DNA of 64,000 nucleotides from Alphaproteobacteria bacterium (GTDB lineage: Bacteria > Pseudomonadota > Alphaproteobacteria > Caulobacterales > Maricaulaceae). The notes under the pieces are model-generated. The model searched no databases, was not told the DNA's origin, and saw only the letters and a program-made list of their open reading frames with translations. The stretch lies in contig JAJRSJ010000023.1 in assembly GCA_024278855.1 (NCBI GenBank), forward strand, positions 1 through 64,000, in the 5' to 3' direction. Below are positions 1-8,302 of this stretch, piece after piece. Made by a program: the position numbers and the translations under genes. How positions within the stretch are numbered: position 1 is the stretch's first letter; every line of letters starts with the position of its first letter.

Positions 1-1
1 A

Positions 2-106
2 CGCCAAGACGTGTTCGATTATATCGAAATGTTCTACAATTCTAAGCGAAAGCATGGTAAGTGCGGGATGTTGTCACCCGCTCAGTTCGAGATGGCAACA
101 AAATGA
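2..106 (+). CDS. IS3-family transposase, C-terminal fragment cut by window edge
   Basis: Only the last 34 codons are present; the rest lies outside the window. The peptide contains VFDYIEMFYNSKRKHG followed by LSPAQFE, the usual C-terminal end of IS3-family OrfB (DDE) transposases, where a YxxxFYNxxRxH block precedes the stop by about 15 residues. This part follows the last catalytic glutamate. The stop codon is a few bases inside the element's terminal repeat, as is normal for IS3 elements. I cannot tell whether the full element is intact. Confidence 0.8.
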   Translation, partial: RQDVFDYIEMFYNSKRKHGKCGMLSPAQFEMATK

Positions 107-115
107 AGGTACAAG

Positions 116-138
116 GTGTCTACAAATCTAGGGGCACA
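116..138. mobile_element. Right terminal inverted repeat of the IS3-type element
   Basis: Ten bases after the transposase stop comes a segment whose reverse complement starts TGTGCCCCTAGATTTGTAGA. It resembles IS3-family ends, which begin TG and carry a run of C. The left end is outside the window, so the repeat pairing and target duplication cannot be checked. The exact outer boundary may be off by one to three bases. Confidence 0.55.
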
Positions 139-457
139 TCAATAAATCCAAACCATCATTAGATGTGAAATGGTCGTTTAGCAATTCTCTTGAAGGTAAT
201 TCAGAAAGGTCTAACCCAGTAATGGTAGTGGTTGTTGTACTCGTGCCGTTCGCAGATGTTTGGGTTGTGGTCTGAGTTCTTTCAGAACAACTACCTCCTC
301 CTGCATCTGTATAACCTGCGCAATCAGCAAACAAACCAAATGGGTCGGTAGCGTTTATGGGGTCGTTGCCAACATATCCTGCCTGTGCTGTGCTGGCCGT
401 AAATATCAAGCCCGCACCGAATAAAATTGTTCCTATAATCCTGATTGCCAAGCTCAT
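128..457 (-). pseudogene. Exported RHS-core-like peptide, 3' end truncated by the IS element
   Basis: A 109-codon frame with a clear signal peptide (residues 1-26, ending STAQA) followed at once by GYVGNDPINATDPFGL. That is the motif that closes the core of RHS/YD-repeat proteins. A Thr-rich stretch follows at about 62-80. The start is preceded by a good Shine-Dalgarno (AAAAGGGGAG). The last three codons and the stop lie inside the IS terminal repeat, so the natural C-terminus has been lost. In full RHS proteins this motif sits near the C-terminus before a variable toxin; here it follows a signal peptide, so this is a remnant or a short RHS-derived secreted peptide. Confidence 0.5.
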
Positions 458-610
458 AATATTCTCCCCTTTTGAAACATGTGAACACCGTTAATACACT
501 TTAAGGTTTTGCGCAATGTTTAAGCACTTATATAATTTCTGCCAAACGCTTTACGCGCCTTGTTCTACAGTTTAGACATGTCTGCGTAATTCAGCAAGGT
601 GAGAGAGAAT

Positions 611-2305
611 ATGCCAGAGGATACACAAGCGAATACACAAGCGCGGGAAAGTATGGAATATGATGTGGTGATCGTCGGCGGCGGGGTATCTGGCCTGTCC
701 GCTGCTATTCGCCTCAAACAATTGGCTACGCAAAACGATAGCGAGATCAATGTTGCGCTGTTGGAGAAAGGCTCGGAGATCGGGGCGCATATATTGTCGG
801 GTGCTGTGGTTGACCCCATTGCGCTGGACGAATTGTTTCCAGATTGGAAAAACATGGGTGCGCCCCTGAACACGGCGGTAACAAAAGACAAGTTTTATTT
901 CTTGACCAGTGTCGGTGCCATTCCGCTCCCGGCTTTGATGATGCCGCCTTTGATGAGCAATCACGGCAATTATATTGTGTCTTTGGGTAATGTAGCGCGG
1001 TGGCTGGCCGAGCAAGCGGAAAATATGGGGGTCGAGATATATCCCGGATTTCCGGCCGCCGAAGTGGTTTATAATGCGGATGGTTCCGTCAAAGGTGTGG
1101 CCACGGGGGATATGGGTGTGGGTCTGGACGGCAAACCCAAGGACGGTGCTTATACCCAGGGCATAGAATTACACGCGAAATACACGTTTTTTGCCGAGGG
1201 TGCGCGGGGGTCTTTGACCAAAGCCTTGATCGAAAAATTCGCTTTGGACGCAGAGAGCGAGCCGCAAAAATACGGCATCGGCCTCAAGGAATTATGGGTG
1301 GTCAAGCCGGAAAACCACAAGCCAGGCCTGGTGCAGCATAGCTTTGGCTGGCCTTTGGATAACAAAACTGGCGGCGGTACGTTCCTGTATCATATGCTCG
1401 ACGGCGATACGCCTTATGTGGCGGTGGGCATGGTGCTACATTTGAATTATAAAAACCCATACCTGAGCCCGTTTGAAGAATTTCAGCGCATGAAAGCCCA
1501 TCCCCATATCAAGGACGTGTTTGAGGGGGCCAAGCGCGTATCTTACGGCGCACGAGCCATGACCGAAGGCGGTTGGCAATCCGTACCAAAATTGGCATTT
1601 CCGGGCGGGGCGCTTATGGGCTGCGGCGCCGGGTTTATGAATGTGCCGCGCATCAAAGGCTCTCATAACGCTATGAAAACCGGGATGTTAGCCGCCGAAG
1701 CCGCGTTTTCGGCTATTGGCGCGGGCCGGGCAGGGGACGTATTGTCCGAATACCAAAGCGCGTATGAAGCTAGCTATGTGTATAAAAATCTGAAAAAAGT
1801 CCGTAATGTCAAACCGTTTTGGTCAAAATTTGGCACGGTGTTCGGGGTGATGCTCGGCGGTCTTGATATGTGGACAACGAGTCTTTTGGGCGGGTTTTCA
1901 CTTTTTGGCACGCGGGGTCACGGTAAATCCGACGCGGATAGCCTTGATCTGGCTGAGAAGCACAAGCCAATCGACTACCCAAAACCGGACGGCATATTGA
2001 CATTTGATCGCCTGACCAGTGTTAGTTTTTCCGCCACTAATCACGAAGAAGATCAGCCGTGTCATTTAAAATTGACCGACCCGGATATTCCGCTCACTGT
2101 CAATCTGCCGAAATGGGCCGAGCCAGCCCAACGTTATTGCCCGGCAGGGGTTTATGAAATATTGGAAGAAAACGGGGTGCAACGCTTTCAAATCAATGCG
2201 CAAAATTGTGTGCATTGTAAAACCTGTGCCATCAAAGACCCTAGCCATAACATTAATTGGGTGACGCCTGAAGGCGGCGGCGGCCCCAATTATCCAAATA
2301 TGTAA
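611..2305 (+). CDS. Electron transfer flavoprotein-ubiquinone oxidoreductase (ETF-QO)
   Basis: Passes electrons from reduced ETF (fed by acyl-CoA and amino-acid dehydrogenases) to ubiquinone at the inner membrane. The N-terminus has the FAD dinucleotide fold VVIVGGGVSGLSAAIRL. The C-terminus carries the ferredoxin-like 4Fe-4S site, with one Cys in CPAGVYE and three in CVHCKTCAIKDP, followed by the family ending PEGGGGPNYPNM. Length (564 residues) is normal for bacterial ETF-QO. I chose the ATG at 611 because AAGGTGAGAGA precedes it; a GTG four codons upstream is the alternative. No etfAB genes are adjacent. Confidence 0.95.
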   Translation: MPEDTQANTQARESMEYDVVIVGGGVSGLSAAIRLKQLATQNDSEINVALLEKGSEIGAHILSGAVVDPIALDELFPDWKNMGAPLNTAVTKDKFYFLTSVGAIPLPALMMPPLMSNHGNYIVSLGNVARWLAEQAENMGVEIYPGFPAAEVVYNADGSVKGVATGDMGVGLDGKPKDGAYTQGIELHAKYTFFAEGARGSLTKALIEKFALDAESEPQKYGIGLKELWVVKPENHKPGLVQHSFGWPLDNKTGGGTFLYHMLDGDTPYVAVGMVLHLNYKNPYLSPFEEFQRMKAHPHIKDVFEGAKRVSYGARAMTEGGWQSVPKLAFPGGALMGCGAGFMNVPRIKGSHNAMKTGMLAAEAAFSAIGAGRAGDVLSEYQSAYEASYVYKNLKKVRNVKPFWSKFGTVFGVMLGGLDMWTTSLLGGFSLFGTRGHGKSDADSLDLAEKHKPIDYPKPDGILTFDRLTSVSFSATNHEEDQPCHLKLTDPDIPLTVNLPKWAEPAQRYCPAGVYEILEENGVQRFQINAQNCVHCKTCAIKDPSHNINWVTPEGGGGPNYPNM

Positions 2306-2317
2306 AGTGTGACCATT

Positions 2318-4048
2318 ATGGGAAAAGTCAGATTAATAACTATGTCTGCGATATTGACGCTCGCCCTGTTCGGCTTGCCTGCATGTACGACAGTTTAGAA
2401 AGAAAACAATTTTGAAGCGGGCATAACCCTGTCGCCTACGGCTCAGTTATATGCGGACTATGTGTCGGGTAGCTATGCCTATAATCTTGGCGATGCGGCT
2501 AGGCGCTCCAGTTTTTATGCTAAAGCCTTTGCCCGCCGCCCGCGAGATTTGGATTTGGGCCGCAAAGCAATGGCGGCGGCGATCAATAATGATGATACCG
2601 GGTTATCGCGTAGATTGGCCCGCAAAATCATTGTGCTTGAGCCTACGGACGGCGTGGCGCGAGCTGTATTGGGCGCACAAGCTTTGGCGAATGGTCAGTA
2701 CAAAAAAACTATTGATATATTGGACAATGCTAGTGGGGGTATCGGCGTCGAGGACTTTAATTCCATGATGCGCGGTTGGGCCAAATACGGGCTAGGGAAA
2801 AAGAAATCGGCGATTGCAACTTTTGATAATATGCAAGGTGGGGGTTATTTCGAATATTTGGGTAAAATGCAAAGAGCCATTGTTGATATGGATTTGGGCA
2901 ATGTAAAGAAGGCCGAAAAATATTTCGCCGAAATTGACGAGGTAAATTTAGCCCCGATCGAATCCACCTTGGCACAAGTGCGCGGGTTGATGTTGCGCGG
3001 TGAAAAAGACAAAGCCCTTGAGAAATTGCAAACATATGCTGATGAGAATAATGGGTCGCTTAGTGGGCCGATCCGCGCATTTATTAACGCCATTGAAAAG
3101 GACAAAAATCTTGAATGGAAATTGACCCCTGCTCAGTTGGCTTCACGGGCTATGACTGAGCCGGCTTTTCGGTATTACGGTGCCAAACAGCAATTTCATT
3201 CCGCTGAAACATTTCTGCGCTTGGCCCTAGTGTTGGACCCGCACAATGACAAAGCAAAGCTTTTTCTGGGCACTATTTTAGAGGAAGTTGAGCGCAATGA
3301 AGCGGCCTTGCAAACATATAGACAAATTTCGAAAGTTTCCGAGTTTTCCGTCTCGGCGCGTTTGGCAGAGGCTGACATTTTATTTGGCGCGGATAAAAAT
3401 ACGGAAGGATTGGCGGTATTGGAATCTATACAAAAGTCCCATCCTTCGCGGGTAACGCAGGGGTCTTTGGGGCGGGCCTATCTTATCATGGAAGAATACG
3501 AAAATGCGCTCCCTTTTTACGAAGCTTTGATTGAGGAAATGTCTGCAGACGAGCTTGAGAACAATCCTGTACCGCACTATGTGCGCGGCATTATTCTTGA
3601 GCGGTTAGGCCGTTGGCAAGAGGCAGTGGCGGATTTTGAATTTGTCCTCAAACACCAACCAGATAATGCAGATGCGCTTAATTATCTGGGATATACTTGG
3701 GTCGATAAAGGGGTTAATTTGACCAAAGCGTTTATCATGATTGAAAAAGCGGTGGAGTTGGAGCCAAAAAGCGGGGCGATTATCGACAGTTTGGGCTGGG
3801 CTCACTATAAATTGGGTCGATATGCCCAAGCCAGGGTGAATCTGGAGGAGGCGGCCCAGCGTTCCCCAACCAGTGCTACGATTATTGACCATCTTGGAGA
3901 CGTATATTGGAAACTAGGGCGCGAGAAAGAGGCTGGATATCAATGGACTAGGGCTGCAAGTCTTGACCCGACCGAGGAGGAGCTTAGGATAATCAAGATC
4001 AAACTTAAAGACGGTCTTGATGCTGTCATTGTCACAGATAAGCGTTGA
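2318..4048 (+). CDS. TPR-repeat lipoprotein, interrupted by an in-frame amber codon
   Basis: From ATG 2318 the frame encodes a lipoprotein signal (hydrophobic stretch ending LPACTT, lipobox LPAC). An in-frame TAG at 2396-2398 (codon 27) follows, after which the same frame runs open to 4048. The long part is rich in tetratricopeptide repeats, clearest in the last 150 residues (for example GYTWVDKG, DSLGWAHYKLGRYAQA, DHLGDVYWKLGREKEA). The likely role is an outer-membrane-anchored protein-protein scaffold. Without the leader, translation could only start at GTG 2462, giving a cytoplasmic protein, which makes little sense. One substitution would restore the gene. It lies 6 bases before ispE and is probably co-transcribed with it. 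Confidence 0.8.
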
Positions 4049-4054
4049 TCCCCG

Positions 4055-4912
4055 TTGACGAAAATCGCCAAATATTCCGAGATCGCTCGGGCAAAAATCA
4101 ATCTTACATTACATGTAGGCCCGGTGCAAGACAATGGCTATCACCCCTTACACAGCCTTGTGGGGTTTGCAGATTTTGGAGATAGGGTCGACGCAAAAAC
4201 TGCAGGTGCATTTAGCTTAAATGTACAAGGCCCATTCGCCGGGGATACACCCGGCGGGGATAAAAATTTGATCATGGAAGCCGTGAAACTTGTTGCCAAG
4301 CACAACAAAGTACAAGCTAAACTTGCCTATAGTTTGACTAAAAACCTACCGGTTACGTCCGGCATTGGCGGCGGCAGTGCCGATGCGGCGGCGGCCCTTA
4401 GAATATTGGCGCAGGCGGAGCATGTCAGCTGGTCGGAACATGCGGAAGGTTTCTTGCCCTTGGGGGCTGATATTCCGGTCTGTTATCTGTCCCGCACCTG
4501 TGTCATGCAAGGCATCGGCGAGCAGATATTACCTTGGCCTGGACTAGGGCAAGTCGCTGCCGTGCTCGTCAATCCGGGGGTTGGTCTTCATACGGGCGAG
4601 GTTTTTGCAAGTTTTGATACTGTAGGCATGTCTTCGAAATTCACCTTGCCTGCCGGGTCTTTGCTCGATATGGCAAGAGCCGGGCGCAATGATTTGCAAG
4701 GGGTTGCAATAAGGCTGCAGCCCGTCATCGAGACGGTGCTTGAGGAAATTTCCCACCAAACAGACTGCAATTTGGCCCGTATGTCCGGTTCGGGTGCCAG
4801 TTGTTTTGGTTTGTTCCCAAGTTTGGAAAAAGCCCAAAGGGCGGCGAAAGATATTCAACAAAACCATCCAAAATGGTGGTGTGCTCCGGCCTTGCTCGGG
4901 GACGCAATGTGA
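4055..4912 (+). CDS. ispE: 4-diphosphocytidyl-2-C-methyl-D-erythritol kinase
   Basis: Phosphorylates the 2-hydroxyl of CDP-methylerythritol in the non-mevalonate isoprenoid pathway. The GHMP-kinase ATP loop PVTSGIGGGSADAAAAL is at about residues 97-113. The N-terminus ARAKINLTLHVG and the C-terminal MSGSGASCFGLF loop are both typical. Length (285) fits the family. The start is TTG, since no ATG or GTG lies between the preceding stop and the conserved KIN motif. A prenyl diphosphate synthase lies next door on the other strand, so two isoprenoid genes are neighbours without sharing an operon. Confidence 0.95.
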   Translation: MTKIAKYSEIARAKINLTLHVGPVQDNGYHPLHSLVGFADFGDRVDAKTAGAFSLNVQGPFAGDTPGGDKNLIMEAVKLVAKHNKVQAKLAYSLTKNLPVTSGIGGGSADAAAALRILAQAEHVSWSEHAEGFLPLGADIPVCYLSRTCVMQGIGEQILPWPGLGQVAAVLVNPGVGLHTGEVFASFDTVGMSSKFTLPAGSLLDMARAGRNDLQGVAIRLQPVIETVLEEISHQTDCNLARMSGSGASCFGLFPSLEKAQRAAKDIQQNHPKWWCAPALLGDAM

Positions 4913-5108
4913 GCTTTGAACCTCCGGTAATGATTGTATTGCATTTGGCCGGTTTTTCTTTTTTTATATCTTTGGCTATGAGCGGGTTTATGATTTCCGC
5001 CGGCGTTTCTGACAATATTGGCTTTGTTTTATCCAAATTGCGCGGATCATAGCCTGCTTGGCTCTATTTTGGCTTTGGTTTATTTGGCCGTTCATAAAAA
5101 ATTAGTGG

Positions 5109-6131
5109 CTAACTCACCCGTTCAGCCACAAAATCCGCCAATCGAATAAGCGCCGTCTTCCATTGGCTATCCGGAAAAATACCCAGAGACAATTTGGCAG
5201 TTTTAATATGTATACGCGCCGCGCCCAATGTGGCTTCAAGGGCATTTTCCTGTTTTAACAAATCCGTGGCAGTTTCTAAATCACCTGATGATTGCTTGTG
5301 GTCACTGATCACCCTTTGCCAAAAACCTAGTGCGGGTTTGTCACTTTTTCGTTTGGCGTTGGCGTAGGCAATGATCACGGGCAAAGTCATTTTGCCTTCG
5401 CGAAAATCATCGCCGACAGACTTGCCCAAAGCCGCTTCAAAACCACCGTAATCCAGTGCATCGTCCACCAGTTGAAAGGCCAATCCAAGCTCTTGACCAT
5501 AAGCCTTAAGGGCGGCTTGTTTTTGCGAACCACTGCCGGCCAGTACGGGCGAGACTTCGGCGGCGGCGGCAAAAAGTGCGGCGGTTTTGGCCCCTATGAC
5601 CTGCATATAAACCTCTTTGGTCATTTCTACATCACGCAGTCCAGCCAATTGTTGCACTTCACCTTCGGCGATAACACTGGAGGCCGCAGACAATATGCCC
5701 AAAGCAACAAGGGAGCCCGTCTCCACCATGAGATTAAAGGCCCTTGCAAACAAAAAATCCCCGACCAAAATGCTGGGCGCATTACCCCAGATCAGATTGG
5801 CGGCTTTTTTTCCTCTGCGCTTGGCACTGCGGTCAACCACATCATCATGCAAAAGCGTGGCGGAATGGATGAACTCCACCGCCGCTGCCAATTTATAATG
5901 ATGTTCGCCTTGATACCCGCATAAATGCGCGGACGCTATGGTCAGCAAAGGCCGCAACCGCTTGCCGCCTGCCCCGACCAGATGCTCGGCCAAATCCGGG
6001 ATCATGCCGACCGGGCTTTGCATACGCTCAAGGATGATGGCATCAACTTGGGCCATATCGTCTGTCGCCAGTGCAAGCAAGTGCTCGATCGGTGAGGAAG
6101 TGCTAGGCTTTGTCTTTGTTTTTATGGTCAC
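5109..6131 (-). CDS. ispB: Polyprenyl (octaprenyl/decaprenyl-type) diphosphate synthase
   Basis: Condenses isopentenyl diphosphate onto an allylic primer to make the long side chain of ubiquinone. Both aspartate-rich motifs are present: LLHDDVVDRSAKRRGK (first) and FQLVDDALDYGG (second), plus GGKRLRP upstream. The family is trans-isoprenyl diphosphate synthase. Chain length cannot be read with confidence, but IspB-like long-chain synthesis is likely. I placed the start at GTG 6131 (AATGTGACC, preceded by GAGAG) because the upstream frame looks non-coding and overlaps the divergent DUF2007 gene. About 340 residues. Confidence 0.9.
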   Translation of the reverse strand: MTIKTKTKPSTSSPIEHLLALATDDMAQVDAIILERMQSPVGMIPDLAEHLVGAGGKRLRPLLTIASAHLCGYQGEHHYKLAAAVEFIHSATLLHDDVVDRSAKRRGKKAANLIWGNAPSILVGDFLFARAFNLMVETGSLVALGILSAASSVIAEGEVQQLAGLRDVEMTKEVYMQVIGAKTAALFAAAAEVSPVLAGSGSQKQAALKAYGQELGLAFQLVDDALDYGGFEAALGKSVGDDFREGKMTLPVIIAYANAKRKSDKPALGFWQRVISDHKQSSGDLETATDLLKQENALEATLGAARIHIKTAKLSLGIFPDSQWKTALIRLADFVAERVS

Positions 6132-6222
6132 ATTGCTCTCGTTTCGGCTTCTATCTAGGCGGATAGACCTAAGGCGGCAAGTAGCTATGGTAATTTTATT
6201 GTTCAGGTGATATAGGGCTACA

Positions 6223-6447
6223 ATGATTGCCATTATAAAAACCAATAACCCGGTGACGCTCAGTTATGCCCAGTCGGTTCTCAATGACAACGACATAGGT
6301 TGGTTCGTCGCCGATACACATGCCAGTGTTATCGAAGGTTCCATAGGGGCTATTCCGAGGCGGTTTATGGTCTTGGGAGAGGATGTTGTGGAGGCCAGAA
6401 AACTATTGGCTGCGGCAGGTTTGGAAGACGAATTTTGCCGGCTTTAG
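6223..6447 (+). CDS. DUF2007 family small protein
   Basis: A 74-residue soluble protein. It matches the DUF2007 ('putative signal transducing') pattern: an N-terminal TNNPVTLSYAQSVL helix, a central region ending GAIPRRFMVLGED, and a C-terminal amphipathic helix ARKLLAAAG. These are thought to be ferredoxin-fold domains, with no established biochemical role. Its 3' end overlaps the start of the tRNA methyltransferase gene, so translation of the two is probably coupled. It is divergent from the prenyl synthase, and the roughly 90 bases between them should hold both promoters. Confidence 0.8.
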   Translation: MIAIIKTNNPVTLSYAQSVLNDNDIGWFVADTHASVIEGSIGAIPRRFMVLGEDVVEARKLLAAAGLEDEFCRL

Positions 6448-7163
6448 ACGTAAAGTTTTTCGGTGGACAGGTTAGCGTTACCCAGCCGGGCGAAGGCTAT
6501 AGGGCGGGAACCGATGCTATTTTGCTAGCCTCATCACTGAATGCGGGCGCGGGCGAAAAAATACTTGAGCTTGGTTGCGGCACGGGCGTGGTGATGCTGC
6601 TGGCGGCCCATCATTTACCGGATGTGCAATGTACCGGGCTTGAGAAGAGCCAAGACATGTTGGCGCTGTCGCGCACAAATAAGGCGGGCCATGACAATAT
6701 CGAAATCGTTTCCGGTAGCATCAGACGCATCCCCCATGATTGGCATTTGCAATATGATCAAGTGGTTGCCAACCCGCCTTATTTTGACAACCGCCGGGCT
6801 GTGCGGATGTCGGCGGAAAAAGAAAGCTCGTTCGTCAATAAAGGTCTGACATTGGATGATTGGCTCGGTGCCATGTTGATATGCCTGAAACCACGCGGTC
6901 TCGGCACGTTGATTTACCGGGCGGATGGTTTGGAGAAAATATGTTCAAGCTTGGTGGGCAAAGCAGGACGCTTGCGGATTTTGCCCATACATTCTTACGC
7001 CGACGAGCCCGCAAAACGCATAATTGTCCAGTTTCGTAAAGGCGTCAAAAGCGAAAGTGCACTGTTGCCCGCCTTGGTCATGCATGATCGCGGTGGTGCC
7101 GCCCGGTACGCACCAGAGGCCGCAAAAATCCTCAGCGGCAAAACTAGGCTCAATCTAGCGTAA
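6435..7163 (+). CDS. trmN6: tRNA1(Val) adenine(37)-N6-methyltransferase-like protein
   Basis: A class I SAM-dependent N6-adenine methyltransferase. It has SAM motif I ILELGCGTGVVMLLAA near residue 35 and the catalytic NPPY motif in VVANPPYFDN near residue 115. The N-terminal QPGEGYRAGTDAILLASSL block is typical of the TrmN6/YfiC group, which modifies A37 of tRNA-Val. The start is uncertain. TTG 6435 keeps the conserved GGQVSVTQP segment and overlaps the DUF2007 stop by 13 bases. RNA specificity is inferred from family membership. Confidence 0.8.
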   Translation: MPALDVKFFGGQVSVTQPGEGYRAGTDAILLASSLNAGAGEKILELGCGTGVVMLLAAHHLPDVQCTGLEKSQDMLALSRTNKAGHDNIEIVSGSIRRIPHDWHLQYDQVVANPPYFDNRRAVRMSAEKESSFVNKGLTLDDWLGAMLICLKPRGLGTLIYRADGLEKICSSLVGKAGRLRILPIHSYADEPAKRIIVQFRKGVKSESALLPALVMHDRGGAARYAPEAAKILSGKTRLNLA

Positions 7164-7234
7164 TCACGGCTTGATTTTAACTTCACCACTCCATAGGTTT
7201 GCGCCATATACGACTATAGTTATTAGAGATTCTT

Positions 7235-8122
7235 ATGGGCCCAAAATCAAAAAAAGCGCCGCTTTCTTTTCAGGATTTAATCCTTACCCTCCAACATTAT
7301 TGGAGCGAGCAAGGTTGTGCTATACTCCAGCCCTACGATATGGAGGTCGGGGCGGGGACTTTGCACCCGGCGACCACCTTGCGCTCGCTCGGGAAAAGTC
7401 CGTGGAAATGTGCCTATGTGCAGCCGTCGCGCCGCCCGGCTGATGGTCGTTACGGTGAAAACCCGAACCGCTTGCAACATTATTACCAGTTTCAGGTACT
7501 TCTAAAACCCAACCCGCCGGACATTCAGGATTTATATCTTGGCTCGCTCGCGGCCATTGGCATTGACATGGACTTGCACGATATCCGCTTTGTTGAAGAC
7601 GATTGGGAAAACCCGACGGTCGGTGCTTGGGGGTTAGGCTGGGAAGTGTGGTGCGACGGCATGGAAGTCAGCCAGTTCACCTATTTCCAACAAGTCGGCG
7701 GTCTGGATGTGGAACTGGTATCGGGCGAACTTACTTACGGTCTGGAACGTCTGGCCATGTATGTGCAGGGCGTCGATAATGTTTATGATCTGGCTTATAA
7801 TGATGCGGGTGTTTCTTACGGCGATGTGTTTCACCAAAACGAAATTGAGCAATCCAAATTTAATTTTGAACATGCCAATGTAGAGCGGTTGGAAAATTGG
7901 TTCAAAGGTGCCGAAGAACAATGCAAAGCCTTGTTGGCGTTAGACCCACCTCTACCACTTCCCGCCTATGACCACGCCTTAAAAGCCGGGCATTGTTTTA
8001 ACTTGTTGGATGCACGCGGTGTAATCTCCCCCACGGATCGGGCGCGGTATATCAAAGCCGTGCGTGATTTATCGAAAGGTTGCGCCGAGGCTTGGGTTGC
8101 GGGTGAGAGGGAGGCAGGGTGA
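7235..8122 (+). CDS. glyQ: Glycyl-tRNA synthetase alpha subunit
   Basis: Catalytic subunit of the bacterial alpha2-beta2 glycyl-tRNA synthetase; activates glycine and charges tRNA-Gly. The N-terminal [20 protein letters not shown] and the following [18 protein letters not shown] are signature segments. [19 protein letters not shown] and [16 protein letters not shown] follow. Length 295 is typical. It is followed, after a palindromic repeat, by glyS in the same direction. Confidence 0.97.
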   Translation: MGPKSKKAPLSFQDLILTLQHYWSEQGCAILQPYDMEVGAGTLHPATTLRSLGKSPWKCAYVQPSRRPADGRYGENPNRLQHYYQFQVLLKPNPPDIQDLYLGSLAAIGIDMDLHDIRFVEDDWENPTVGAWGLGWEVWCDGMEVSQFTYFQQVGGLDVELVSGELTYGLERLAMYVQGVDNVYDLAYNDAGVSYGDVFHQNEIEQSKFNFEHANVERLENWFKGAEEQCKALLALDPPLPLPAYDHALKAGHCFNLLDARGVISPTDRARYIKAVRDLSKGCAEAWVAGEREAG

Positions 8123-8141
8123 TGCATACTACCATTAAAGC

Positions 8142-8276
8142 CCCTCACCACGCTATCGCGCGCCTCTCCCCAAAGGAGAGGCTAAGGTTGGCGCACCCCT
8201 ACGGTATTTCTCGTTGTCCACAGATAGACAATCCGCCGTCTCCTCTCCTTTGGGGAGAGGAACAAGGTGAGAGGGT
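8142..8276. repeat. Palindromic intergenic repeat, family B, copy 1
   Basis: Fills the glyQ-glyS gap. The outer arms are CCCTCACC and GGTGAGAGGG. The inner stem is CCTCTCCCCAAAGGAGAGG on the left and CCTCTCCTTTGGGGAGAGG on the right, with AGACAATCCGCCGTCTCC between. The same organisation recurs at 61517-61663. It is long enough to form a strong RNA hairpin between the two subunit genes. Confidence 0.85.
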
Positions 8277-8302
8277 AAGATTTATTTGGGGGAAACGAAG
8301 TT

